NCBI GenBank assembly: GCA_012514415.1
Contig: JAAZAH010000097.1
Location: 1 to 10,880, forward strand
From: Sandaracinaceae bacterium
GTDB taxonomy: Bacteria > Myxococcota_A > Polyangia > Polyangiales > Houyiibacteriaceae
DNA: 10,880 nt
Reading direction: 5' to 3'
The notes beneath the pieces were generated by a model, which was given only the letters and a program-made list of their open reading frames with translations, had not been told where the DNA came from and searched no databases. Numbering within the stretch: the first letter of the stretch is position 1; each line of letters opens with the position of its first letter. This document shows positions 1-6,634 of this stretch, in pieces. A program made the translations under genes and the position numbers.

Positions 1-94
1 TTACGGACTTCGGTCCACCCTGCCAAAATTTGGGAATATCGCTGCTGAACTCGAAGCGGAGATTGCGGACCTCAAAAGACGGGCTGACTTGCAT
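1..94 (-). CDS. Start of a probable PF10118-type metal-dependent hydrolase (partial, runs off the left edge)
   Basis: Only the first 31 codons are present, read leftward from an ATG at 92-94. The start is well supported: AAGGAGG lies on the minus strand at 100-106, five bases upstream, the best Shine-Dalgarno in the window. The peptide contains VRNLRFEFSSDIPKFWQGG. This resembles the opening of the predicted metal-dependent hydrolases of PF10118 (COG3687), which typically begin with a pattern like VRxLxFxFxxDIPxxWxGG before a conserved FFNALS segment. That diagnostic segment and the metal ligands lie outside the window, so the family call rests on one N-terminal motif. The gene follows the PHP lipoprotein on the same strand with a gap of 163 bp and seems to have its own promoter there, so it is probably not tightly cotranscribed. 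No stop interrupts the frame. Confidence 0.6.
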   Translation of the reverse strand, partial: MQVSPSFEVRNLRFEFSSDIPKFWQGGPKSV

Positions 95-134
95 GATTGC
101 CTCCTTGTCTCTTTTGAGCATCGCCAAAACGCGC

Positions 135-174
135 GATTTAGACCATGGCACGGTGTGTCAATGTTTTGTCATTG
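135..174 (-). promoter_or_regulatory. Candidate promoter with an overlapping inverted repeat for the left-edge gene
   Basis: On the minus strand a perfect TTGACA (161-156) is followed after 15 bp by TAAATC (140-135). The spacer is short, so the -10 assignment is weak. The short inverted repeat CAATG-TTTTGT-CATTG (159-174) overlaps the -35 box. A wider repeat, GGCACG (147-152) and CGTGCC (190-195), encloses it. This arrangement could be an operator, but no regulator is identified. The predicted transcript would have a leader of about 30 bases ending in the strong ribosome binding site. Confidence 0.35.
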
Positions 175-257
175 TGGGCCAAATGGGTTCGTGCCGTGGC
201 CAAAACGAACGATTTTCAGCGCTCCACGACGAAAGTGCGGCCGATCGCGGCCTTATT

Positions 258-1352
258 TTAAGGGTACCCGACATAAATCGGATTCGTGAGCGCGATCATA
301 TCGCCGTAGGCTTCAGGGAGTGTCGTCTGCAGGTGGCGGAGGGGAGGCTCGGCGCGGAGCTCCGCGCGATAAAAGGTGCGGCCGTTTGGCGAATCGCGAA
401 AGGTGAGCGTGAGCCTGGGCTGGACCGCGCGGACGGTCTCTTCGAGCAGCGTTTCTCCATCCTTGATGATGAGAACGCGGTAGGAATCGCCCGGATGTGT
501 CCCCTCGACGCGCAAGTCGAAAGCGAGCGATTCGGGAACGCTTTCGATGGTATCGCCCATCAACAGCTCGTATTTTCCATCGCCATCGGCATCGGCCCAG
601 AGCTCGAGCCGCTCGGCGGTCGGGGCATAAGAGATCGAGGCGTTTCCTCGGCCCAGGGCGTTGAGCACGGCCTCGCCGCTTCGGTCGCGCGCATAAACCC
701 ACGTGGTTGGATTTCCGATATTAAAGATCTCGGCCTCGCCGCCCTCTTGATGGTGGCAATCGCTTCCGCCGCGGATGGGGATGCGCCGCCCTTGCTCCAT
801 CACGAGCGATTCCCAGAGCGCGATCGCGTCGCGATTTCGATTGGGAGCGAGAAAGAGAGCGTTCCAGATCTCGATGCTATCGAAGTGGTGGTCAAAGCCG
901 TACTCCCAAAGGTCTTTCCCGATGGGGTGGTTGATCGAAAAGTGGAGGCTCTGGCGAGCGGCTTCTTCGGCGACCTGTTCGCCGCTCGATTCTCGGAGGG
1001 CGTAAAGCCGCTCGTGTTCGAAGCGCTCGGCGCCAAAAAAGTTCGCGTGCCCCCGACCCGTGGTCCATTCGACCCCATAGAGCAGCACCATGGCATCGCT
1101 CCGATAGTGCGGATCGTCCCACGTCGTGAGCTTTCCGTTCACGTGATTGTCATGATCGGTGATGACGAAATAATCCATGCCGAGCGATTCGGCGAGGGGA
1201 ACGAGCGCTGAGAGGGGGTTGTCGCGTGCGTCGTGTGAATGATCGCTATGGAGGTGGAGGTCGCCCTTGAGCCACACGCGGCTGTCTTCTTCTTCGCCGC
1301 AGGATGTGAGGAGGGGAGCGAGTAAAGAGAGAAAGAGAATGAGTGCGCGCAT
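258..1352 (-). CDS. PHP-domain metallo-phosphoesterase lipoprotein (CehA/McbA family)
   Basis: A 364-residue protein. Residues 1-18 (MRALILFLSLLAPLLTSC) form a lipoprotein signal peptide with lipobox LTSC, so Cys18 is the probable lipid-modified residue and the enzyme should sit at the cell envelope. The PHP fold is clear from its metal-binding motifs in order: DLHLH (31-35), VITDHDNH (63-70), RGHANFFG (100-107), SINHP (139-143) and GGSDCHH (195-201). The spacing and the GVEW and EIWNA segments match the CehA/McbA branch, whose members hydrolyse phosphoester, carbamate or similar bonds with bound divalent metals. The real substrate cannot be read from the sequence. Residues after about 210 lack PHP motifs and contain DADGDGKYE, a calcium-loop-like acidic turn. 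The start was chosen to give a compact signal peptide. An ATG at 1379 would add nine residues including RRPSR and is also possible; neither has a convincing Shine-Dalgarno. The gene diverges from the DUF167 gene. Confidence 0.88.
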   Translation of the reverse strand: MRALILFLSLLAPLLTSCGEEEDSRVWLKGDLHLHSDHSHDARDNPLSALVPLAESLGMDYFVITDHDNHVNGKLTTWDDPHYRSDAMVLLYGVEWTTGRGHANFFGAERFEHERLYALRESSGEQVAEEAARQSLHFSINHPIGKDLWEYGFDHHFDSIEIWNALFLAPNRNRDAIALWESLVMEQGRRIPIRGGSDCHHQEGGEAEIFNIGNPTTWVYARDRSGEAVLNALGRGNASISYAPTAERLELWADADGDGKYELLMGDTIESVPESLAFDLRVEGTHPGDSYRVLIIKDGETLLEETVRAVQPRLTLTFRDSPNGRTFYRAELRAEPPLRHLQTTLPEAYGDMIALTNPIYVGYP

Positions 1353-1420
1353 GAGGTTTCGGGAGGGACGCCGGGGCATATGGCAGCCTACGACGCTTGG
1401 AGGGAGGAGCTCAAGACGGA

Positions 1421-1436
1421 GGAGCCGCACGGCTCC
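1421..1436. repeat. Hairpin-forming inverted repeat between divergent genes
   Basis: GGAGCC-GCAC-GGCTCC forms a perfect 6-bp stem with a 4-base loop in the 128-bp gap between the PHP lipoprotein and the DUF167 gene. It could be an operator or a leader hairpin. No convincing sigma-70 promoter was seen for either gene; the nearest -10-like sequence is TATGCT at 1461-1466, without a matching -35. Confidence 0.35.
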
Positions 1437-1480
1437 GCGGAAACGAGGCCGTAGGATGGCTATGCTACGCTCGATACGAG

Positions 1481-1765
1481 ATGGCAGAGATTCAGGTCCG
1501 AGATGGCATCCTCCGTGTGACGGTTCGCGCGAAACCGCGCGCCGCGCGTAGCCGCATTTTGGGCTTTCGCGAAGGTGCGCTCGAGGTCGCTATCGCCGCG
1601 CCTCCGGTGGACGGAGCGGCGAATGATGAGCTCATCCGCACGCTCGCCAAGGCCCTCGGTGTTGGGCGCTCTTCAGTCAGCATCGCGAGCGGCAAGGGCG
1701 GCAAGAACAAAGTCGTCGCGATCGAAGGACTGAGCGAAGAAGCGTTTCGCGAAAAGATCGGTTAG
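1481..1765 (+). CDS. DUF167 (YggU-like) family protein
   Basis: A 94-residue protein, the normal length for the UPF0235/DUF167 family. It shows the family's signature order: VTVRAKPRAARSRI near the N-terminus, then ALEVAIAAPPVDGAANDELIRTLAKALG (the PPVDGxANxxL core), then VSIASGKGGKNKVVAIEGL (the G-x-x-x-R/K-x-K turn before a last strand and helix). The family is a small alpha/beta protein, widely conserved and without an agreed biochemical role; in many bacteria it sits near yggT or yggS, which is not the case here. The open frame extends upstream to 1397, but that part is not family-like, so the ATG at 1481 was chosen, giving MAEIQVRDG. There is no clear Shine-Dalgarno in front of it. It converges on the DUF3817 gene, with 38 bp between the stop codons. 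Confidence 0.9.
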   Translation: MAEIQVRDGILRVTVRAKPRAARSRILGFREGALEVAIAAPPVDGAANDELIRTLAKALGVGRSSVSIASGKGGKNKVVAIEGLSEEAFREKIG

Positions 1766-1766
1766 G

Positions 1767-1799
1767 GCGGGCGTGCCTCGCGAAGTCCACTGCGCCCGC
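1767..1799. terminator. GC-rich hairpin between convergent genes, possible bidirectional terminator
   Basis: GCGGGCG (1767-1773) and CGCCCGC (1793-1799) form a perfect 7-bp stem that two G-U pairs can extend, with a loop of about 19 bases. It lies directly after the DUF167 stop and just before the DUF3817 stop. Neither side has a U-tract, so termination might depend on Rho or be inefficient. The position is the main argument. Confidence 0.4.
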
Positions 1800-1803
1800 G
1801 CGA

Positions 1804-2118
1804 TCAGGCGGGCTGAGCGTCGCTCTTCAACGCTTCCATCTCTTCTTTGAGCGAGCGATCGAAGATCATCGGCCCAAAGGGAACGACGGATGCGATGAAT
1901 GCGTAGGCCCAACGCTTGAGCGGCCATTCATGCTCGGTCGCGGCAGAAAAGACGAAATAGAGATAAGCCATGAAAAGGGCGCCATGCGCGCTTCCCACAA
2001 TGCGGACGGCAAGCGGCATATCGAGAAGGTATTTCATCGGCATCGCGATGAAGAGGAGAAGGAGAAAGGAGGCGCCCTCGAAGAGGCCGACGATGCGAAG
2101 GAGGTTCAGTGATTTCAT
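1804..2118 (-). CDS. DUF3817 family small integral membrane protein
   Basis: A 104-residue membrane protein with about three hydrophobic segments. The N-terminal part, LNLLRIVGLFEGASFLLLLFIAMPMKY, followed by RIVGSAHGALFMAYLYFVF and a third segment, WAYAFIASVVPFGPMIFD, matches the DUF3817 pattern (F-R-x-x-G-x-x-E-G-x-S-x-L-L-L, then G-x-x-H-G-x-L-F). Proteins of this family are found alone or fused to transporters; no activity is established. The ATG at 2118 was chosen because it places the family's usual start within a few residues of the first membrane segment. A longer frame begins at 2157 and would add 13 residues of mixed polarity. No strong Shine-Dalgarno is seen at either. It diverges from selO across a 143-bp gap and converges on the DUF167 gene. 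Confidence 0.85.
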   Translation of the reverse strand: MKSLNLLRIVGLFEGASFLLLLFIAMPMKYLLDMPLAVRIVGSAHGALFMAYLYFVFSAATEHEWPLKRWAYAFIASVVPFGPMIFDRSLKEEMEALKSDAQPA

Positions 2119-2207
2119 TTTCTGAGCTCTGAGGTTGCGCCAAGCGTAGCAGTGCATTGGTCTCGGTGCGATCCATCGCTAGAAGGTGGTCGCGCACGCT
2201 GCCTCGG

Positions 2208-2243
2208 TGTTGGCGAAAAAGGTGGCCGAGAACGACGCCAACA
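2208..2243. promoter_or_regulatory. Inverted repeat just upstream of selO
   Basis: TGTTGGCG (2208-2215) and CGCCAACA (2236-2243) form a perfect 8-bp inverted repeat with a 20-base spacer. It ends nine bases before the selO ribosome binding site AAGG (2252-2255). It may be a leader hairpin or an operator in the selO/DUF3817 divergent region. No clear promoter was found here. Confidence 0.35.
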
Positions 2244-2261
2244 AGGGTGCTAAGGTGAAGG

Positions 2262-3848
2262 ATGATCCAATTCGAAGATCGCTTCGTCCGTGAGCTCCCA
2301 AGCGATCCAAATCGCGTCAATACGCCTCGGCGCGTGGAGGAGGCCGCTTATAGCTTTGTGGAGCCAACGCCCGTCCAGGCACCGAAGCTGATCATTGCCT
2401 CCGAGGAGATGGCCGAGCTTCTCGGTATCGAGCCGAGGTCGCTTGCGGAGCCTCCGCTTCTCGATCTCTTTTCGGGAAACGATGTTCTTCCCGACATGAG
2501 ACCCTATGCCGCTTGTTATGGCGGGCATCAATTCGGAAATTGGGCCGGTCAGCTAGGCGATGGTCGGGCGATTGGACTTGGAGAGATCGTCGACCGCGAG
2601 GGGGTGCTTCAGGAAATCCAGATCAAGGGGGCCGGGCCGACGCCCTATTCACGCCGAGCCGATGGGCGCGCGGTCCTCCGGAGCACCCTCCGTGAGTTCA
2701 TCTGCAGCGAGGCGATGCACCACCTCGGCATTCCAACGACCCGCGCACTCGCTTTTTATACGACGGGCGAGAAGATTCCTCGCGATATGTTTTACGACGG
2801 GCGCGTCCGCCTCGAGCCCTCCGCCATCATCACGCGGGTTGCGCCGTCGTTTCTGAGGTTCGGAAGCTTTGAGCTTCCGCGCTCACGGAAGGATCTCGAT
2901 CTGCTTCGCGCACTCACCGATTTTACGCTCCGCCATTTTTTTCCGGACATCGAGGCGCCCTATGGCCCCGACGCCTATCGGGCGTTTGTCCTCGAGGTTG
3001 CGCGGCGCACGGCGCGGATGATCTCGGAGTGGATGCGCGTCGGCTTCATCCACGGCGTGATGAATACGGACAATATGTCGATCCTCGGGCTCACGATTGA
3101 CTACGGGCCGTATGGCTTCGTCGAGGACTTCGATCCGAGCTTCACACCGAATACGACGGATGCGCATGGGCGGCGATACGCCTTTGGACGGCAGCCCTCG
3201 ATTGGCGCGTTCAATCTCGCATGCTTACATCACGCCCTTTTGCCGCTCCTCGGAGATTCGCTGAGCCAAGAGGAAATCATCGATGCGTACTCAGAGGCAT
3301 TCGAAGCCGAGTACCACACGATGCTGGCTCAGAAGCTTGGCTTTTTCCGTATCGATGGAGGCGACGATCATGTGCTTGTCGAAAACCTCTTCGAACTTCT
3401 CCGCGTGAGCGAGATCGATATGACGCTCTTCTTTCGGCGCCTTGCGATGGTGCCCGTCGAGGACCCGCTTCGAACCGACGATCGACTCCGCGAGATCTTC
3501 ATGCCGGCATATTATCGCGAGGAGGCGCTCATGGGCGAGGCGGGGATCGCGGCCCTTCGGTCGTTCCTCGATGCATGGGCCCATCGGGTGCGGATCGATG
3601 GGATGGAGCCGCTTACGAGGATCGAGCGAATGAACCGATCGAACCCGCTCTACATCCCGCGCAATTACCTCGCGCAAGAAGCCATCGACGCGCTCGAAGG
3701 CGAGGGCGATGATTCGAAGCTCAAGCGTCTCTTCGAGGTGCTCAAACGTCCGTATGAGGAGCAGCGTGGCGCAGAGGAATTCGCAAAACGTCGCCCCGAA
3801 TGGGCGAGGGATCGCGCTGGCTGCTCCATGCTCAGCTGCAGCAGTTGA
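2262..3848 (+). CDS. selO: Protein adenylyltransferase SelO (YdiU family pseudokinase)
   Basis: A 528-residue protein, slightly longer than E. coli SelO (about 480). SelO uses an inverted kinase fold to transfer AMP from ATP to serine, threonine or tyrosine of proteins, and is linked to redox stress. Family motifs run in order: YAACYGGHQFGNWAGQLGDGRA (82-103), IQIKGAGPTPYSRRADGRA (119-137) with the nucleotide-contacting lysine at 122, LRSTLREFICSEAM (139-152), and FIHGVMNTDNMSILGLTIDYGP (262-283). In the last, Asp270, Asn271 and Asp280 line up with the catalytic and metal-binding residues known from the Pseudomonas enzyme. The C-terminus ends SCSS, with the conserved antepenultimate cysteine that forms a regulatory disulfide in E. 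coli; it is encoded by TGC, so this is the cysteine form, not selenocysteine. The start has TAAGGTG six bases upstream. It converges on the Cys-rich lipoprotein with a 2-bp gap. Confidence 0.97.
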   Translation: MIQFEDRFVRELPSDPNRVNTPRRVEEAAYSFVEPTPVQAPKLIIASEEMAELLGIEPRSLAEPPLLDLFSGNDVLPDMRPYAACYGGHQFGNWAGQLGDGRAIGLGEIVDREGVLQEIQIKGAGPTPYSRRADGRAVLRSTLREFICSEAMHHLGIPTTRALAFYTTGEKIPRDMFYDGRVRLEPSAIITRVAPSFLRFGSFELPRSRKDLDLLRALTDFTLRHFFPDIEAPYGPDAYRAFVLEVARRTARMISEWMRVGFIHGVMNTDNMSILGLTIDYGPYGFVEDFDPSFTPNTTDAHGRRYAFGRQPSIGAFNLACLHHALLPLLGDSLSQEEIIDAYSEAFEAEYHTMLAQKLGFFRIDGGDDHVLVENLFELLRVSEIDMTLFFRRLAMVPVEDPLRTDDRLREIFMPAYYREEALMGEAGIAALRSFLDAWAHRVRIDGMEPLTRIERMNRSNPLYIPRNYLAQEAIDALEGEGDDSKLKRLFEVLKRPYEEQRGAEEFAKRRPEWARDRAGCSMLSCSS

Positions 3849-3850
3849 GC

Positions 3851-4858
3851 TTAGCCGGACCCGCAGGTCGGGCTCTCTTCCTCGCTCTTGGGCGTGCAAA
3901 GCTCGAAGACCCCGGGTGGGAGGCCGAAGATGCTGACGCGCCTTCCGCACGTTCCGTCCGAGAGGCAGCATTCATCCTCTTCGCAATCGCAATCCTGTGA
4001 CTGCATCAGCCGCTCGCCGCAGCTATCGGAACGGGCGAGAAGGTCCATCGCTCGGAAGCCGCATCGGCCCTCTTCGGAGCCGCCAATGCAGCAGGGCGTG
4101 ATGAGCGATCCCTTCCAGTCATCTTGGGAGATCGTCGGGCAGGACTGATGGCTGCAGACAACATCCGAGCGCGTTTGGCAGCGCCGGGGCGTGCACTCTT
4201 GGACGGTGAGCGCGCAGTGCTGGTGTTCCTCGCAATCGTCATCGCTCTCGCACGTTTCGTGGCAGAGGCCGCAGAGGCAGATCTCCCCTTGGCTGCAGTC
4301 TTCGTCGCCGATGCATGCCGCTGGTGTGCAGGTGCCGGGATGGTCGCCGAGGCGCACGCAGCCTTCGCCGCCGGGGCAGTCGTCGTCGGCATGGCATCCC
4401 TTCACACACACGCCCTCGCAGACAAAGCCTTCGCCGCAATCGGACGATTGCTCGCACTCACGCGTGACGCATTCCCGCTGGGGATCGCAATATTCGTTCG
4501 CACCACAATCTCCATCGTCGATGCAGCCAGTCCGGCAGAGCTCATCGACGCAGCGCTCGCCTTCGCCGTCGCAGTCTGCATGCGTACGGCAGCCTCGCGC
4601 ACATCGCGCGGGAGCGTTCGGTTCGGTAGGCCGTCGGATGCAGATTTCGTCGTCGTTGCAGTCGGAGTCGCATTCGCAGATCACGGCGCAGCGGGCTGAG
4701 AAAAAAGAGGACTCGCAGAGCTGTCCTTTGCCGCAGTCTTCGTCGACCTCGCATTGGTCGGCAAAGACAAAGATATTCGAACAAGAAGCAAAGAACACGA
4801 GGACGGATGCGGCAACAAGGTGCAGCGCAAGCTGAGAGAGAAGTCGTCGATTCTTCAT
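3851..4858 (-). CDS. Cysteine-rich lipoprotein with eight C-x4-D-C-x5/6-C repeats
   Basis: A 335-residue protein with 49 cysteines. Residues 1-26 form a lipoprotein signal peptide (KNRR n-region, hydrophobic core, lipobox FASC, Cys26). Eight repeat units follow, starting at Cys 36, 61, 90, 112, 135, 155, 182 and 203. Each has cysteine, five residues ending in aspartate, cysteine, five or six residues, cysteine. Acidic residues crowd the middle cysteine. The last hundred residues have a different cysteine spacing, with CC pairs at 256-257 and 297-298. Such proteins are common in Myxococcota and Bradymonadota, and many match Dickkopf-N or EGF-like cysteine profiles; their roles are mostly unknown. 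A disulfide-knitted outer-surface protein, possibly binding calcium or another ligand, is a reasonable inference. The ATG at 4858 was chosen because GGGGGTGA lies four bases upstream; an ATG at 4873 would overlap that site. It converges tightly on selO. Confidence 0.85.
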   Translation of the reverse strand: MKNRRLLSQLALHLVAASVLVFFASCSNIFVFADQCEVDEDCGKGQLCESSFFSARCAVICECDSDCNDDEICIRRPTEPNAPARCARGCRTHADCDGEGERCVDELCRTGCIDDGDCGANEYCDPQRECVTRECEQSSDCGEGFVCEGVCVKGCHADDDCPGGEGCVRLGDHPGTCTPAACIGDEDCSQGEICLCGLCHETCESDDDCEEHQHCALTVQECTPRRCQTRSDVVCSHQSCPTISQDDWKGSLITPCCIGGSEEGRCGFRAMDLLARSDSCGERLMQSQDCDCEEDECCLSDGTCGRRVSIFGLPPGVFELCTPKSEEESPTCGSG

Positions 4859-4900
4859 CGAATCACCCCCCATGGATAAAAATTAAGAGTGTCGCTCGAG

Positions 4901-4930
4901 AGTATATCAGAGGGCTCGATCTCTGGCGAA
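4901..4930 (-). promoter_or_regulatory. Candidate promoter of the Cys-rich lipoprotein gene
   Basis: On the minus strand TATACT (4906-4901) is a good -10 match. TTCGCC (4930-4925) lies 18 bp upstream as a weak -35. Transcription would begin near 4894, giving a leader of about 36 bases that ends in the GGGGGTGA ribosome binding site. Confidence 0.4.
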
Positions 4931-5268
4931 AGGGGGGCGAATCGCGACGCCAACGTGTGAGCGTTGAGAAAATCAACTGAGCTTCAAAGAGGCCTCCGGA
5001 GCGATCGCTCCTGTCGGCGCGCGCCCCCTCCGCCTGCCATTGTTTCGGCCATGTTCTGGCCATGTTTTGGCCTACGACCTCGCGGCGGAGGCGGCGGATC
5101 CAACTGCATCTCGCGTGATTTGGCGCGCTGCCCGCGCGTTCGGTGGCTGCGAGCTTCTCGGTTCGCAGGGAGCATGGACACCCGAAACGACCCCCGTCAA
5201 ACCCCAACGCATTTCGCGTGCGTGACGATTCGGCAGCTCGTCAAAGGGGTGCTTGCGCCGTTCTTCGC
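4931..5268. other. Gene-free stretch between the lipoprotein and terC/alx
   Basis: No convincing gene is seen here on either strand. The open frames are short, rich in arginine and proline, and lack ribosome binding sites or recognisable domains. The only structure noted is the 11-bp repeat at 5042-5074. Together with the leader to its right, the whole gap between start codons is about 630 bp, unusually long for this window. Confidence 0.6.
5042..5074. repeat. Three imperfect 11-bp direct repeats (GTTyyGGCCAT)
   Basis: GTTTCGGCCAT, GTTCTGGCCAT and GTTTTGGCCTA follow each other without gaps. The 11-bp period is close to one helical turn, so all copies would face the same side of the DNA, as in iteron-like or multi-site operators. 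The related sequence GGCCAAAAC appears in the other orientation at 198-206. It is about 170 bp upstream of the lipoprotein promoter and 200 bp upstream of the candidate terC promoter. No binding protein can be named. Confidence 0.55.
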
Positions 5269-5297
5269 TTGTCCAAGCTTCTTAGGAGTGAAATAGT
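5269..5297 (+). promoter_or_regulatory. Candidate promoter of the terC/alx gene
   Basis: TTGTCC (5269-5274) and AATAGT (5292-5297) each match the sigma-70 consensus at four of six positions and are separated by 17 bp. Transcription would start near 5304 and give a leader of about 180 bases, which contains the inverted repeats listed next. The match is only fair. Confidence 0.3.
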
Positions 5298-5312
5298 CAA
5301 GCGATGTGGGAT

Positions 5313-5457
5313 GTTCGCGCATTTTTTTGCTCATCGACCGTAAGGCGCGAACGCGCGGCAATGGAAGGACGGCCTCGGCTCGACGAGGCTCGGCGAGTCG
5401 GGAGTCCTTCTCTGCTCACGCGCATAAAGCGCGCATTGATTCGACACGCCATGGCGT
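5313..5457 (+). promoter_or_regulatory. Structured leader upstream of terC/alx, candidate cis-regulatory RNA
   Basis: Four consecutive self-complementary elements are packed here. GTTCGCGC (5313-5320) pairs perfectly with GCGCGAAC (5345-5352) around a loop holding a T7 run. AAGGAC (5365-5370) pairs with GTCCTT (5404-5409) and encloses GCCTCG/CGAGGC (5372-5377 with 5384-5389). CGCGC (5419-5423) pairs with GCGCG (5429-5433) around ATAAA. ACGCCATGGCGT (5446-5457) is a perfect palindrome. In E. coli and Bacillus, TerC/Alx-family and related manganese exporters are controlled by yybP-ykoY leader RNAs. The hallmark conserved loops of that class are not recognisable here, so this is either a divergent form, another leader type, or chance in GC-rich DNA. 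Confidence 0.4.
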
Positions 5458-5485
5458 TCTCCTTTATTAAGGCTTCGGCATCGAC

Positions 5486-6475
5486 ATGATTTTTCCTGAA
5501 TCGGTTGGGAAACCCGGCTATTGGGCCGGCTTCATCGCCTTCGTCATCCTGATGCTCGCGCTCGATCTCGGGGTCTTCCACCGTAAAGCGCATGTCGTCC
5601 GGTTCCGCGAAGCGGCCATCTGGAGCGCGATTTGGATCGCGATTTCGCTCCTCTTTGGGGCCTTCGTCTGGTGGGAGTTCGGTAGCGAGAAGGGCTGGGA
5701 ATTTCTTGCCGGATATGTGCTCGAGAAATCCCTCTCTGTTGACAATATCTTCGTCTTTATCCTGATCTTCAGCTCGCTCGGCATCCCTCGGATCTTCCAG
5801 CATAGGGTGCTTTTCTACGGCATCTTAGGCGCGCTCCTTTTACGAGCGGGCATGATCATCGGCGGCGCGGCGCTCATCGAGCGCTTCCATTGGGTGATGT
5901 ATGTCTTCGGTGCGTTCCTCGTCTACGCAGGCGCGAAGATCTTCTTCGAGAAGGAAGACGAGGAGGTTCGCCCCGAGGACAACAAGGTGATGAAGTTCGT
6001 CAATCGCTTCGTCCCCTCCACCTCGACCTTCCAAGAAGAGCGGTTCTTTATCGTCGAAAATGGAAAGCGGGTGGCGACGCCCCTCTTTACCGCGCTTGTT
6101 CTGGTTGAGCTCTCTGATGTCGTCTTCGCCGTCGACTCGATCCCCGCGATCTTTGCGATAACGACCGATCCCTTCATCGTCTTCACCTCGAATATCTGCG
6201 CGATCTTGGGACTGCGCTCGCTTTTCTTTCTTCTCGCGGAGGCGGTCGATCAGTTCCGCTACCTACCGACGGGGCTCGCTTTTGTCCTGATCTTTGTCGG
6301 GCTCAAGATGATTGCGGGCTCCTGGGATGCGAATTGGCAGCTTCATCCGGCCATTTCGCTCAGCGTGATCCTCGGGTTTTTGGCCGTGGCGATCGTCGCC
6401 TCGATCGTGAAGAATCGTCAAGAGGCGAAAGAGGCCTCGGGCGATTCATCCGGCGGGCCCCCTACAGAGCGCTGA
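5486..6475 (+). CDS. TerC/Alx-family integral membrane protein, probable metal (Mn) exporter
   Basis: A 329-residue protein, the usual length of the Alx branch (E. coli Alx is about 320). It opens with a first membrane segment, YWAGFIAFVILMLALDLGVFHRK (12-34), and has about nine hydrophobic segments. The TerC signature is present: EKSLSVDNIFVFILIF (80-95), and ELSDVVFAVDSIPAIFAITTDPF (208-230) followed by a NICAILGLRSLFFLL segment. Asp86, Asp211 and Asp217 are conserved acidic residues within the membrane that probably bind metal. Members of this family move manganese or other divalent cations out of the cytosol, some supplying secreted metalloenzymes; names such as tellurite resistance are historical. 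A cytosolic loop, FFEKEDEEVRPEDNK (153-167), and a polar tail (310-329) flank the core. No strong Shine-Dalgarno is seen; AAGG at 5469-5472 is rather far. A 61-codon upstream frame ends at the start codon in ATGA. The gene seems to be a single-gene transcript. Confidence 0.93.
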   Translation: MIFPESVGKPGYWAGFIAFVILMLALDLGVFHRKAHVVRFREAAIWSAIWIAISLLFGAFVWWEFGSEKGWEFLAGYVLEKSLSVDNIFVFILIFSSLGIPRIFQHRVLFYGILGALLLRAGMIIGGAALIERFHWVMYVFGAFLVYAGAKIFFEKEDEEVRPEDNKVMKFVNRFVPSTSTFQEERFFIVENGKRVATPLFTALVLVELSDVVFAVDSIPAIFAITTDPFIVFTSNICAILGLRSLFFLLAEAVDQFRYLPTGLAFVLIFVGLKMIAGSWDANWQLHPAISLSVILGFLAVAIVASIVKNRQEAKEASGDSSGGPPTER

Positions 6476-6572
6476 GCAGAGGGCGGAGCCTCCATCACGG
6501 CCTGAGGTTCGGCGGGACGGATGCTTCCAGAGCCGCAAAGGAGCATGGACCGCCTCCTTCATCGGAATGGAC

Positions 6573-6601
6573 TTGAGCCTTGGCCCGAGAGAGGCTAGGT
6601 T
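6573..6601 (+). promoter_or_regulatory. Candidate promoter for the tRNA-Pro/tRNA-Arg pair
   Basis: TTGAGC (6573-6578), a 17-bp spacer and TAGGTT (6596-6601) lie where a tRNA promoter is expected. The start would be near 6608, about 27 bases before tRNA-Pro. The bases after the -10 are GC-rich (CCTCCCGCG), as in growth-regulated stable RNA promoters. Confidence 0.45.
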
Positions 6602-6634
6602 TCCTCCCGCGATCTCGTTCGATCGGAGTCGCAT

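Noticed and set aside
30..1211. Long plus-strand open frame of 393 codons
   Set aside because: It is antisense to the PHP lipoprotein, whose catalytic motifs are clear, and it shows no recognisable domain.
3834..3848. Selenocysteine in SelO
   Set aside because: The antepenultimate codon is TGC and the only TGA is the stop, so no selenocysteine is encoded.
5313..5485. A canonical yybP-ykoY manganese riboswitch
   Set aside because: The conserved loop sequences of that class could not be recognised in the leader; only generic stems are visible.
5304..5489. 61-codon upstream frame that ends in ATGA at the terC start
   Set aside because: The coupling arrangement is attractive, but the nearest AGGAG is about 15 bases from its ATG, codon use is mixed and the product is arginine-rich without features. 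It could be a leader peptide, but the support is too weak.
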